From contig NZ_FMZZ01000003.1 in the NCBI RefSeq assembly GCF_900101685.1, forward strand, positions 1-64,000: DNA of 64,000 bases, written 5' to 3'. A model generated the notes under the pieces. It searched no databases. It saw nothing but the letters and a program-made list of their open reading frames with translations, and was not told where the DNA came from. Shown here one piece after another: positions 52,369 through 60,311 of the stretch. A program made the translations under genes and the position numbers. How positions within the stretch are numbered: the stretch's first letter is position 1; the number at the start of each line of letters is the position of its first letter. The stretch is from Actinokineospora iranica (GTDB lineage: Bacteria > Actinomycetota > Actinomycetes > Mycobacteriales > Pseudonocardiaceae).

Positions 52369-53805
52369 TCAGAGCGGGATGTTCCCGTGCGAGCCCCGGC
52401 CCGCAGGCGCGGCCGCGAGGGCTTCGGCGAGCTTCTGGCGGGTCTGGCGGGGGTCGATGACCTCGTCCACCACGCCGATGGCCATGGCCCGGTCCACACC
52501 GCCCGCGATGCGCTCGTGTTCGGCGGTCAGGCGGGCGTGCAGGGCCTCGCGCTCCTCTTCGGGGGCGGCGGCGAGCTTCTTGCGGTGCAGGATTCCGACC
52601 GCCGCTTTGGCGCCCATGACCGCGACCTCGGCTTCCGGCCACGCGAAGACCGCCGTGGCGCCGAGCGAGCGGGAGTTCATGGCGATGTAGGCGCCGCCGT
52701 AGGACTTGCGGGTCACCAGGGTCACCCGGGGCACCACGGCCTCGGCGAACGCGTGCAGCAGTTTCGCGCCGCGCCGCACCACGCCTTCCCACTCCTGGCC
52801 GACGCCGGGGAGGTAGCCGGGCACGTCCACGACCACCAGCAGCGGCACGCCGAAGCTGTCGCACATCCGGACGAACCTGGCCGCCTTCTCGGCGGACAGC
52901 GAGTCGAGGCAGCCGCCCTTGCGCAGCGGGTTGTTCGCGATGACCCCGACCGTCCGGCCGCCGAGTCTGCCCAGGCCCACGACGATGTTCGGGGCCCACT
53001 TCGCCTGGAGTTCCTCGAAGTGCGAGACGCCGCTGTCGTCGGTGTCGAGGATCTGGCGCAGCACCGGCTTGACGTCGTAGGCCCGGTTCGGCTGCGCGGG
53101 CAGCAGGTCGCGGATCGCCCGCTCCTCGCGCACCGCGTGCAGGTCGAACAGGCCGGGCTTGGCGAACAGGCTGGTGATCCGCCGCGCCCGCACGTACGCG
53201 TCGGGCTCGTCGGTGGCGAGCACGTGCACCACACCGGACTTGCGGCCGTGCGCCTCCGCGCCGCCGAGGCCTTCCTGGTCGATCTGCTCGCCGGTCACGC
53301 TGCGCACCACGTCCGGCCCGGTCACGAACACCCGGCCGTCCGGGGACATGATCACCACGTCGGTCAGCGCGGGCCCGTAGGCCGCGCCACCGGCCGCAGG
53401 GCCGACGACCACGCTGATCTGCGGGACCCGCCCGGAAGCGCGGATCATCGCGGCGAACACGTTGCCGACCGCGTCCAGCGACTCGACGCCCTCGGCCAGC
53501 CGCGCGCCGCCGCAGTGCCACACGCCGATCACCGGGCACCGCTCGCGCAGCGCGGTGTCGATGGCCTCGACGATGTGCCTGCACCCCTCGACGCCCATCG
53601 CGCCGCCCATCTTCGTGGCGTCGGTGCAGTAGGCGATCACCTTGACCCCGTCGATCCGGCCGCGCACGGCGTACACGCCGCTGGAGTCGGCGGGATGCAG
53701 CGGCGCGGCTGAGTTCGCGTCGAGCAACTGGGCTAGCCGGACTTCCGGCTCACGCGGGTCGAGTTCGCGTTTGCCGTCGTTCGGACGGGTGGCCAAGGCG
53801 GTCAT
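52369..53805 (-). CDS. accD: Acyl-CoA carboxylase carboxyltransferase (AccD6-like beta subunit)
   Basis: A 478-residue biotin-dependent carboxyltransferase. It has crotonase-like N and C halves: AIDTALRERCPVIGVWHCGGARLAEG, ISVVVGPAAGGAAYGPALTD, LLVVVDVPGYLPGVGQEWEGVVRRGAKLL and TRKSYGGAYIAMNSRSLGA. It transfers carboxyl groups from carboxybiotin to acetyl- or propionyl-CoA, giving malonyl- or methylmalonyl-CoA. Its place at the end of the fab operon matches accD6 of mycobacteria, so malonyl-CoA supply for FAS-II is likely. The biotin-carboxylase subunit is not in the window. Confidence 0.9.
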   Translation of the reverse strand: MTALATRPNDGKRELDPREPEVRLAQLLDANSAAPLHPADSSGVYAVRGRIDGVKVIAYCTDATKMGGAMGVEGCRHIVEAIDTALRERCPVIGVWHCGGARLAEGVESLDAVGNVFAAMIRASGRVPQISVVVGPAAGGAAYGPALTDVVIMSPDGRVFVTGPDVVRSVTGEQIDQEGLGGAEAHGRKSGVVHVLATDEPDAYVRARRITSLFAKPGLFDLHAVREERAIRDLLPAQPNRAYDVKPVLRQILDTDDSGVSHFEELQAKWAPNIVVGLGRLGGRTVGVIANNPLRKGGCLDSLSAEKAARFVRMCDSFGVPLLVVVDVPGYLPGVGQEWEGVVRRGAKLLHAFAEAVVPRVTLVTRKSYGGAYIAMNSRSLGATAVFAWPEAEVAVMGAKAAVGILHRKKLAAAPEEEREALHARLTAEHERIAGGVDRAMAIGVVDEVIDPRQTRQKLAEALAAAPAGRGSHGNIPL

Positions 53806-53843
53806 CGAGTGCTCCTCCGGGTTACGGCACAGCCGACTTGTGG

Positions 53844-55091
53844 TCAGGCCGAGGTGAAGACCAGGGCGACGTTGTGGCCGCCGAAGCCGAACGAGTCATT
53901 GACGGCTGCGGCCAACTCGATCTTGCGGGGCTCACCGGTCACCACGTCGAGACCGACTCGCGGGTCGACGTTCTCCAGGTTTCGGGTGGCCGGAATGACG
54001 CCGTAGTAGATCGACAGCAGCGTCACGATGCTCTCGACGGCGCCCGCGCCGCCGACCAGGTGGCCCATCGAGGCCTTCGGCGCGGTCAGCACCACGTGGT
54101 CGCCGAGCGCCTTGCGGATCGCCGCCGCCTCACCGATGTCGCCGACGACGGTGGAGGTGGCGTGCGCGTTGACGTGGCCGATGTCGGCCGCGGTCAGGCC
54201 AGCGGTGCGCACCGCGTTCTCGATGGCCCGGATCTGGCCGACGCCCTCGGGGTGGTTCCCGGTGATGTGGTGGGCGTCGGAGGTGATGCCGTATCCGGCG
54301 AGCCTGCCGTAGATCCGCGCGCCGCGCGCGGCGGCGTGGTCGGCGCGCTCGAGCACGAGGGCGCCCGCGCCCTCGCCGAGGACGAAGCCGTCCCGGTCGG
54401 CGTCGAACGGGCGCGACGCGCGCTCCGGCTCGTCGTTGCGGGTGCTCAGGGTCCGCGACTGGCAGAAACCGGCCACGGTGATCGGGTGGATGCACGCCTC
54501 GGCGCCACCGGCGACGACGACGTCGGCGCGGCCGTTCTGGATCATCTGCCAGGCGTTGGCCAGGCCTTCCGCGCCGGAAGCGCAGGCCGACGCCGGGGAG
54601 TGCACCCCGGCCCGCGCCCGCAGTTCGATGCCGACGTGCGCGGCGGGGCCGTTGGGCATCAGCATCGGCACCGTCAGCGGCGAGACCTTGCGCAACCCCT
54701 GCTGCTCCAGGATGTCGTCCTGGTCGAGCAGGGTCACCGGGCCGCCGATTCCGGTGCCGATGCTGACGCCGAGCCGTTCCGGGTCCACCGACTCGTGCTC
54801 GTCGGTGGGCAGGTCGAACCCGGCGTCCGCCCAGGCCTCCCGTGCGGCGATCAGCGCGATCTGCTCACACCGGTCGAGCCTGCGGGCCTGCACCCTGGGC
54901 AGGACCTCGGTCGGCTCGACGGCCAGCGTCGCGGCCAGGCGCGCGGGCAGGTCGAAGCGCTCGACCCACTCTTTGTCGTTGCGCCGGATGCCGTTCTGAC
55001 CGGCGAGCAGGGCATCCCAGGTGGACGAGACGTCACCGCCGAGCGGCGTGGTGGCGCCCAGCCCGGTGATGACGACATCGACGTTGCTCAT
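53844..55091 (-). CDS. fabF: 3-oxoacyl-ACP synthase II (FabF/KasA)
   Basis: A 415-residue condensing enzyme that elongates acyl-ACP. The active-site Cys is in SPASACASGAEGLANA, the two His residues in VNAHATSTVVGD and KASMGHLVGGAGAVES, and the end is FGFGGHNVALVF. The ATG at 55089-55091 begins MSNVDVVITGLGATTPLGG, the normal N-terminus. It is encoded 62 bp after acpP and 38 bp before accD in the same operon. The KasA/KasB pair of mycobacteria is represented here by this single gene. Confidence 0.94.
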   Translation of the reverse strand: MSNVDVVITGLGATTPLGGDVSSTWDALLAGQNGIRRNDKEWVERFDLPARLAATLAVEPTEVLPRVQARRLDRCEQIALIAAREAWADAGFDLPTDEHESVDPERLGVSIGTGIGGPVTLLDQDDILEQQGLRKVSPLTVPMLMPNGPAAHVGIELRARAGVHSPASACASGAEGLANAWQMIQNGRADVVVAGGAEACIHPITVAGFCQSRTLSTRNDEPERASRPFDADRDGFVLGEGAGALVLERADHAAARGARIYGRLAGYGITSDAHHITGNHPEGVGQIRAIENAVRTAGLTAADIGHVNAHATSTVVGDIGEAAAIRKALGDHVVLTAPKASMGHLVGGAGAVESIVTLLSIYYGVIPATRNLENVDPRVGLDVVTGEPRKIELAAAVNDSFGFGGHNVALVFTSA

Positions 55092-55153
55092 GGGGTTTCC
55101 TTCGCGAGCGGGTGAATGGATGGCTGGCCGGGGGAGGGGGTGAACGCGGTGGG

Positions 55154-55405
55154 TCAGACGTTCTTCGCGATGTAGTTGACGGCGTCGCCGACCGTCTTGA
55201 GGTTGGCCAGCTCGTCGTCGGGGATCTTCACGCCGAACTTGTCCTCGGCCTGCACCGCGATCTCGACCATCGACAGGGAGTCGATGTCGAGGTCGTCCAC
55301 GAAGGACTTCTCGGTCGTCACGTCGTCGGTCGCGACACCGGCGACCTCTTCGACGATATCGGCGAGTCCCTTGAGGATCTCGGCGTCGCTGGGCTTCTCC
55401 GACAT
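55154..55405 (-). CDS. acpP: Acyl carrier protein
   Basis: An 83-residue acidic carrier protein. The Ser that carries phosphopantetheine is in DDLDIDSLSMVEIAVQAED, the helix II motif of ACPs, and the end is TVGDAVNYIAKNV. ATG 55405 (MSEKPSDAEI) is used; the open frame upstream is not conserved. It lies between fabH and fabF and shuttles the growing acyl chain among the FAS-II enzymes. Confidence 0.94.
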   Translation of the reverse strand: MSEKPSDAEILKGLADIVEEVAGVATDDVTTEKSFVDDLDIDSLSMVEIAVQAEDKFGVKIPDDELANLKTVGDAVNYIAKNV

Positions 55406-55473
55406 GCCAGATGTCCTTCCTAGTCCAACCGGCCGGTACCGCACCCGCCGGGTCTTGCTCCCCTGGGGCTAGC

Positions 55474-56448
55474 TCAGGGGCAGATCACGACCTGTCCCGC
55501 GTAGGACAGGCCCGCACCGAACCCCACCAGCACCGCGACGTCGCCGGGCTTGATCCGGCCAGCCGCGCGCATGTGGTCCATCGCCATCGGAATCGAGGCG
55601 GACGAGGTGTTGCCGGAGTGCACGATGTCGTCGGCGACCACCATGTCCTCGCGCGCCCCGTTCGCCCGAAGCTTTTTCGCGATCGACTCGACGATACGCA
55701 GGTTCGCCTGGTGCGGGATGAGCACGTCCACATCGGACGGGGTGATTCCCGCTGCCTTGAGCGCACGCAGCGCGATCGGCGCGATCTGCGTGGTGGCCCA
55801 CCGGAACACCGACTGGCCCTCCTGGTAAATCCACTTGTCGTCGCGCATGTAGATCATGTCGACCAGGTCGCCTGCGCTGCCCCAGACCACCGGCCCGATG
55901 CCCGGGGTCTCGGCCGGGCCGACCACAGCCGAGCCTGCGCCGTCGGCGAAGATGATCGCGTTGGCCCGGTCGTCCTGGTCGACCCAGTCGGTCAGCTTCT
56001 CCGCGCCGATCACCAGCACCCGCCCGGCCGAGCCGGAGCGCACCAGGTCGGACGCGGTGCCCAGGGCGTAGCAGAAGCCCGCGCAGGCGGCGTTGAGGTC
56101 GAACGCGCCAGCCGCCTTGACCCCGATGCGGTCGGCGACCTGCGCCGCGCCGTTGGGGATCGGGGTGGGCATGGTGCAGTTCGCCAGGATGACGGTGTCC
56201 ACATCGGACGGCGACAGGCCCGCGTCGGCCAGCGCCTTGGAGCCCGCGATGACCGCCATGTCGACCAGCCGCTCGTCCTTGGCGGCGTACCGGCGCTCGG
56301 CGATGCCGACCCGCTCGCGAATCCACTGGTCGGTGGTGTCGATCCGCTGGGACAGCTCGTCGTTGGTGACGACGCGCTCCGGCTGGAACGAGCCGACCCC
56401 GAGGATGCGGCTCGCCTTCGCCCCTTGGGCCAGGTGCAGCGTGGTCAT
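55474..56448 (-). CDS. fabH: 3-oxoacyl-ACP synthase III (FabH)
   Basis: A 324-residue initiating condensing enzyme. The catalytic triad is visible as Cys in DLNAACAGFCYALG, His in LIPHQANLRIVESIAKKL and Asn in VHSGNTSSASIPMA. It condenses an acyl-CoA primer with malonyl-ACP; actinobacterial enzymes usually prefer branched starters. Its ATG overlaps the fabD stop (ATGA), so synthesis of the two is coupled. Confidence 0.94.
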   Translation of the reverse strand: MTTLHLAQGAKASRILGVGSFQPERVVTNDELSQRIDTTDQWIRERVGIAERRYAAKDERLVDMAVIAGSKALADAGLSPSDVDTVILANCTMPTPIPNGAAQVADRIGVKAAGAFDLNAACAGFCYALGTASDLVRSGSAGRVLVIGAEKLTDWVDQDDRANAIIFADGAGSAVVGPAETPGIGPVVWGSAGDLVDMIYMRDDKWIYQEGQSVFRWATTQIAPIALRALKAAGITPSDVDVLIPHQANLRIVESIAKKLRANGAREDMVVADDIVHSGNTSSASIPMAMDHMRAAGRIKPGDVAVLVGFGAGLSYAGQVVICP

Positions 56449-57368
56449 TCGGCGCTCCCGATCAGTGCGATCACCGTGTCCAGGTCCGCGGGGGTCTTCA
56501 GGGCCACGGTGGGGGTGCCCTTCAGTTCGCGCTTGGCCAGCCCGACAAGAGCACCCGCCGGGGGGAACTCGACTACCGCCTCGACGCCCCGCTCGGCCAT
56601 CGTGGCCATGCAGCGGTCCCAGCGCACCGGGCTGGTGACCTGCTCGATGAGCCGGTCGAGCACCTCGGCGCCGGAGCCGACCACCGCGCCGTCGGCGTTG
56701 GACAGCAGGGTGCGGGCGGGGTCCGCCGGAGCGGCCAAGGTGGCGGCGTGGGCGCGCAGGGCGTCCTGGGCAGGGGCCATGTAGTGGGTGTGGAACGCGC
56801 CCGCGACCTTGAGGGCGATCGCCTTGGCCCCGGCAGGCGGTTCGGCGGCCAGCTTCTCCAACGCCGAACGCGAGCCGGCGGCGACGATCTGCCCCGCGCC
56901 GTTGCGGTTCGCCGCGACCAGGCCGAGTTCGTCCAGACGGGCGAGGATGTCCGCTTCCGTGCCGCGGACGATGGCGGCCATGCCGGTGGGCTCAAGCTCG
57001 CAGGCGGCGGCCATCTCCCGGCCGCGCACCGCGGCGAGCGCCAGCGCGTCCTCCGCCGTCAGCGCGCCTGCCAGGGCGGCGGCGGCGAACTCACCGATCG
57101 AGTGACCCGCGACGACGGCGTCGGCGGGGATCTCGACCCGGCGGGCCAGCTCCTCGAAGGCCAGCAGGGTGGCCGCGACGATCAGCGGCTGGGTGATCGC
57201 GGTGTCCTTGATCTCGTCCGCGTCGGCCGTGGTGCCCAGCCGGGCCAGGTCCAGCCCGGCCACCTCGGAGAAGCCCGCCAGGCGCTCGGCCGCGCCGGGG
57301 AGTTCCAGCCAGGGCGCGAGCATTCCGGGGGCCTGGGAACCCTGGCCAGGGGCGAGGAGTGCGATCAC
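56445..57368 (-). CDS. fabD: Malonyl-CoA:ACP transacylase (FabD)
   Basis: A 307-residue acyltransferase that loads malonyl groups on ACP. The catalytic Ser is in VVAGHSIGEFAAAALAG, the N-terminal motif is LLAPGQGSQAPGML, and the His is in VAGAFHTHYMAPAQ. The start is GTG 57366-57368. It is the first gene of the operon; a palindrome 70-90 bp upstream is a likely binding site for the FasR-type protein encoded next door. Confidence 0.94.
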   Translation of the reverse strand: MIALLAPGQGSQAPGMLAPWLELPGAAERLAGFSEVAGLDLARLGTTADADEIKDTAITQPLIVAATLLAFEELARRVEIPADAVVAGHSIGEFAAAALAGALTAEDALALAAVRGREMAAACELEPTGMAAIVRGTEADILARLDELGLVAANRNGAGQIVAAGSRSALEKLAAEPPAGAKAIALKVAGAFHTHYMAPAQDALRAHAATLAAPADPARTLLSNADGAVVGSGAEVLDRLIEQVTSPVRWDRCMATMAERGVEAVVEFPPAGALVGLAKRELKGTPTVALKTPADLDTVIALIGSAE

Positions 57369-57435
57369 AGCGTCAACTGAACACGGTTTCGGTCATCGGC
57401 GCGCATGTGGCCGCTCACCAAGTAGTAGCCCGTCG

Positions 57436-57454
57436 TTTGTAGGATACCTACAAA
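57436..57454 (-). promoter_or_regulatory. Probable FasR operator upstream of fabD
   Basis: TTTGTAGGATACCTACAAA: 9-bp arms matching at 8 positions around a central T. It lies between fasR and fabD, 68-86 bp before the fabD start. In Streptomyces coelicolor FasR activates fabDHPF from this same intergenic position; the exact site here is inferred. Confidence 0.65.
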
Positions 57455-57530
57455 AGTTACCGGGGAATGAACGCTGCGGGCGGCAATTCGTTGTGCGTTG
57501 TGGCGCGCGCTACCGACCGGTTGCCTGCGG

Positions 57531-58727
57531 TTACCAGAGCCCGCGGGACCGGGAGAGCCGCCCGACGGCGAGCGCGATCCGCAGCACCAAGGCGTCGCGG
57601 GGGTCGCTCGGGTTCCGCCCGGTCAGCTCGGTGACCTTGCGCAACCGGTACCGCACGGTGTTCGGGTGGACGAAGAGTTGCCGCGCGCAGGTCTCCAAAA
57701 CCCCACCGGCGCCCAAGTACGCCTCAACGGTTTCCTGCAGCGCCCCGCCCGACTCCTCCAGCGGCCGCGCGACCCGGTCGATGAGCTGCCACTCGGCTTC
57801 CGGGTCGCCCGCGAGCGCCCGCTCGGGCAGCAAATCGGATGACCGCACCGGCCGCGGCGCCTCCGGCCAGGCCACGACCGCGCGCAAACCGGAAAGCGCG
57901 TCGGCGGAACTGCGGTGCGCCTCGGCGATACTCGGCATCGTCGGCCCGGCCACCACGGCCCCCGCGCCGAACGCCTCGGCCATCTTCGCCATCGCCTCGT
58001 GTTCCACGGCGTCCTCGGTCGGCCCGGCGAGCACCACCACCAGCCGCGACCCCTGCACGCCCAGCAGCACCGGCCGCCCCAGCCGCGCGGCCCGGCTCCG
58101 CACCTCGTACAGCACGGTCGGCGGGTCGTCCGACGGCGGATTCCCCACCAGCACGGTCGCCTGCGCCGCCGGGTCCCACCCGAGCGCCGCCGCCCGCGAC
58201 AGCAGCGACTCCTCAGCGTCCCCACGCACGATCCCGTCGACGACCAGCGCCTCCAGCCGCGCGTCCCACGCCCCCCGCGCCTCAGCGGCCGACGCGTACG
58301 ACATAGCCGACGCGAACGCCACTTCCCGCCCGTACCGCAACACGGCCTCGGACAACACCGCCCGCTCAGCCTCGTCGGCGGCCAAATCGGGCACCATCCG
58401 CTCGAACACCTGCAACGACACCCGAACCATCTCCACGGTCTGCCGCAGACTGATCCACCGCGACAGATCCCGCGGCGCCCCCCGAAACGTGTCGGTCGTC
58501 ATCCGCAACGCCTCCCGGGGGTCCCGCAACCAGGCCGTGAACCCGGCAACCCCGTTCTGCGCCACCAGCAAAACGGACGCCCGCTGATCCGCGGGCATCC
58601 GCCCAAACCACGCGAACTGCTCGTCCATAGCCGCCACCGCCGCCGCGGCCAACTTCCCCGACGCCCGCCCCACAGCATCCAACGTCCCCAAGGACAACCC
58701 ACCCGACCCCGACGACGACCCACTCAT
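57531..58727 (-). CDS. fasR: PucR-type transcriptional regulator, FasR-like
   Basis: A 398-residue regulator with a GGDEF-like middle part (VLLGVQGSRLVVVLAGPTEDA) and the C-terminal PucR helix-turn-helix (VEAYLGAGGVLETCARQLFVH and HPNTVRYRLRKVTELTG). In Streptomyces coelicolor the equivalent gene directly before fabD is fasR, an activator of the fab operon that senses long-chain acyl products. The ATG at 58725-58727 (MSGSSSGSGG) is used; upstream in-frame sequence runs into a repeat array. Confidence 0.88.
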   Translation of the reverse strand: MSGSSSGSGGLSLGTLDAVGRASGKLAAAAVAAMDEQFAWFGRMPADQRASVLLVAQNGVAGFTAWLRDPREALRMTTDTFRGAPRDLSRWISLRQTVEMVRVSLQVFERMVPDLAADEAERAVLSEAVLRYGREVAFASAMSYASAAEARGAWDARLEALVVDGIVRGDAEESLLSRAAALGWDPAAQATVLVGNPPSDDPPTVLYEVRSRAARLGRPVLLGVQGSRLVVVLAGPTEDAVEHEAMAKMAEAFGAGAVVAGPTMPSIAEAHRSSADALSGLRAVVAWPEAPRPVRSSDLLPERALAGDPEAEWQLIDRVARPLEESGGALQETVEAYLGAGGVLETCARQLFVHPNTVRYRLRKVTELTGRNPSDPRDALVLRIALAVGRLSRSRGLW

Positions 58728-58803
58728 CCCCCCACAATCCCACGCCACCCCAGGAGGCAAACAGGTGAGTTGGGGCCGGTAACTCAGCCTCGGGCTGGGC
58801 CTT

Positions 58804-58918
58804 CCCCACATGCCCTTGACCGGTTTTCGTGGGGCGGGGCTTCCCGCATGTCCCTGACCAGCTTTGCTGGGCGGGACTTCCCCACATGCCCTTGACCGGC
58901 TTTCGCGGGGCGGGGCTT
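58804..58918. repeat. Three tandem 37-39 bp repeats
   Basis: Copies at 58804-58842, 58843-58879 and 58880-58918. Each has the form CCCCACATGCCCTTGACC, then GGTTTTCG-like sequence and GGGGCGGGGCTT. Copies 1 and 3 differ at only two positions; copy 2 is more diverged and two bases shorter. Confidence 0.8.
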
Positions 58919-59055
58919 GATCGGGTGGACTGGCTTGATGTGGGTCCCCCCGGGCGACCGTCGTGGGAAAAGCTGGGTGGGGAGGCTTCGCCCCCACGAC
59001 CACGGCAAGTTTACGGTCGCCCTTCCCCACATCAAGCCAGTCCACCCGATCAAGC
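58915..59055. repeat. 141-nt foldback (inverted repeat with 30-bp perfect ends)
   Basis: 58915-58944 is exactly complementary to 59026-59055 (30 bp). Further in, 58952-58961 pairs with 59013-59022 (10 bp) and 58962-58967 with 58993-58998 (6 bp). The structure could be a small foldback or MITE-like element, or a stable RNA hairpin. No transposase is nearby. Confidence 0.8.
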
Positions 59056-59085
59056 ACGCAGGTGGGCGGCCGGTTTCAAGAAAAC

Positions 59086-59261
59086 CCCCACCGCAGCCAC
59101 CCCACCAATGCGGACAGGGCACGGCTGGTCAGGGCACAGCTGGTTCGGAAGAAAAAACCCCGCAGCCACCCCACCGCTACGGACAGGGCACGGTTGCTTC
59201 GGAAGAGAACCCCGCAGGCCCCCACCGCTACGGACCGGGGGCACAGCTGGTTCGAGAGAGA
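59086..59261. repeat. Three degenerate repeats of about 50-70 bp
   Basis: Each copy has CCGCAGCC-CCCACC, then TACGGACAGGGCACGG-like sequence and ends TTCGGAAGAG or a variant. Copies start near 59088, 59157 and 59210; the first carries an additional internal duplication of AGGGCACGGCTGG. Purpose unknown. Confidence 0.7.
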
Positions 59262-59276
59262 ACGCACCGTGGGGGT

Positions 59277-59295
59277 CTGGGGGGTCGCCCCCCAG
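59277..59295. terminator. Perfect hairpin CTGGGGGG-TCG-CCCCCCAG
   Basis: An 8-bp stem with a 3-nt loop. It may terminate stray transcription out of the repeat island or be part of it. No nearby gene end explains it. Confidence 0.4.
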
Positions 59296-59357
59296 AGGCT
59301 AAGCCGCCCGATCCCCCCGGCGAGCGATTTCCGCGAGCAGGTAAGGGCGAATCGGGC

Positions 59358-59399
59358 GGGCCGCCCGGCATGTTCGGTGCGCTCGATGCCGGGCGGCCC
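59358..59399. terminator. Perfect 14-bp hairpin, terminator-like
   Basis: GGGCCGCCCGGCAT / ATGCCGGGCGGCCC with a 14-nt loop, no T-run. It lies between the repeat island and pnuC, where no gene ends, so it probably insulates pnuC from upstream transcription. Confidence 0.5.
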
Positions 59400-59616
59400 A
59401 TCTCCCCGGTCCCCACCGGTGATTCCACTATGGATCGTGGGGGGCTGGGATGCCAGGCGAGATGGGGTTGTTCCCCCTTTCGTGGCATGGCTGGGGAATG
59501 GGGGTGGAACAAAGGGGTGGGGTGGTGGGTTGGGGGACGAGTGGGAACGTGCGGCGGGGCGCGGGTTTCGTCGTTGTTCGGGTGTTCTGCGGTGCCTGGG
59601 GTGGAGGAGGACGCGG

Positions 59617-60246
59617 GTGCGGGTGTTGCTGGAGAACTCGGTCATGTTGTTCGGGCAGCGGATCGCCTATGCGGAGTTGTTCGGGCAGGTTTTGGCGTTG
59701 GCTGTGGTGTTTTTGGCGCAGCGGCGGACGTTGTGGACGTGGCCGGTTCAGTTGGTGTCCGTTGTGTTGCTGTTTGTCGTTTATCTCTCCGCGCATCTTG
59801 GGGGGCTGGCGGTTCGGCAGTTGGTGGTGGGGGTGATCGCGGTGTACGGGTGGTGGGCTTGGGCTCGGCGGCGCGATCCGGTGTTCGGGGTGGCGGTGCG
59901 GCGGGGGACGCCGGGTGAGCTTGTCGCCGTGGCGGTGGCGTTCGTGGTGGGGACGGTGGGGTTCGCGTTGGCGTTGGACGCGCTGGACGCGTCGTGGGCG
60001 CCGTGGCCGGACGCGGCGATCTTCGTGGGCACGGTGCTGGCGTTCGGGTTGCAGGCGTGGGGGTTGGTCGAGTTCTGGCTGGTGTGGTTGGTGGTCGACG
60101 CGATCGGGGTGCCGTTGCAGCTTCGGTCGGGGCTGTGGTTCAGCGCGATCGTCTACACCGTGTTCGCCGGGTTGGTGGTCTACGGCTGGGTGAGCTGGTT
60201 CCGCTCTGCGCGGCGGCAGCGCGCGGCGGTTTCCTCGGCCGGATAG
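59617..60246 (+). CDS. pnuC: PnuC-family nicotinamide riboside transporter
   Basis: A 209-residue membrane protein with about seven helices. Conserved elements are RIAYAELFGQVLALAVVFLAQ at the N-terminus, a WWAWARRRDP loop, and the signature LQAWGLVEFWLVWLVVDAIG followed by VPLQL in the last third. PnuC proteins take up nicotinamide riboside by facilitated diffusion for NAD synthesis. The GTG at 59617 has GGAGGAGG 6 nt upstream. The gene is isolated; no NAD-repair kinase is adjacent and no NiaR-like site was recognised. Confidence 0.85.
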   Translation: MRVLLENSVMLFGQRIAYAELFGQVLALAVVFLAQRRTLWTWPVQLVSVVLLFVVYLSAHLGGLAVRQLVVGVIAVYGWWAWARRRDPVFGVAVRRGTPGELVAVAVAFVVGTVGFALALDALDASWAPWPDAAIFVGTVLAFGLQAWGLVEFWLVWLVVDAIGVPLQLRSGLWFSAIVYTVFAGLVVYGWVSWFRSARRQRAAVSSAG

Positions 60247-60250
60247 CGCG

Positions 60251-60291
60251 ACGGCGTGGTCGGGAGCGCACTTCGCTCCCGGCCACGCCGT
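60251..60291. terminator. Bidirectional terminator between pnuC and aceE
   Basis: An 18-bp stem with one G-T type mismatch (ACGGCGTGGTCGGGAGCG / CGCTCCCGGCCACGCCGT) and a 5-nt loop, placed between two convergent gene ends. Confidence 0.85.
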
Positions 60292-60311
60292 TCTGGACGC
60301 TCAGTGAGGGA

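Larger units (their letters stand above)
58728..59616. other. Repeat-rich non-coding island between fasR and pnuC
   Basis: About 890 bp, divergent, without a supportable gene although long frames are open because of repetition. It holds three 37-39 bp tandem repeats, a 141-nt foldback, a second set of three about 50-bp repeats, and two perfect hairpins (all listed). This density of repeats is unlike any other intergenic region in the window. Confidence 0.6.

Noticed and set aside
58804-58918. Possible CRISPR repeats
   Set aside because: Repeats are tandem without unique spacers.
59277-59295. Riboswitch for pnuC
   Set aside because: Only a simple hairpin; no conserved NAD-type or other riboswitch core could be recognised.
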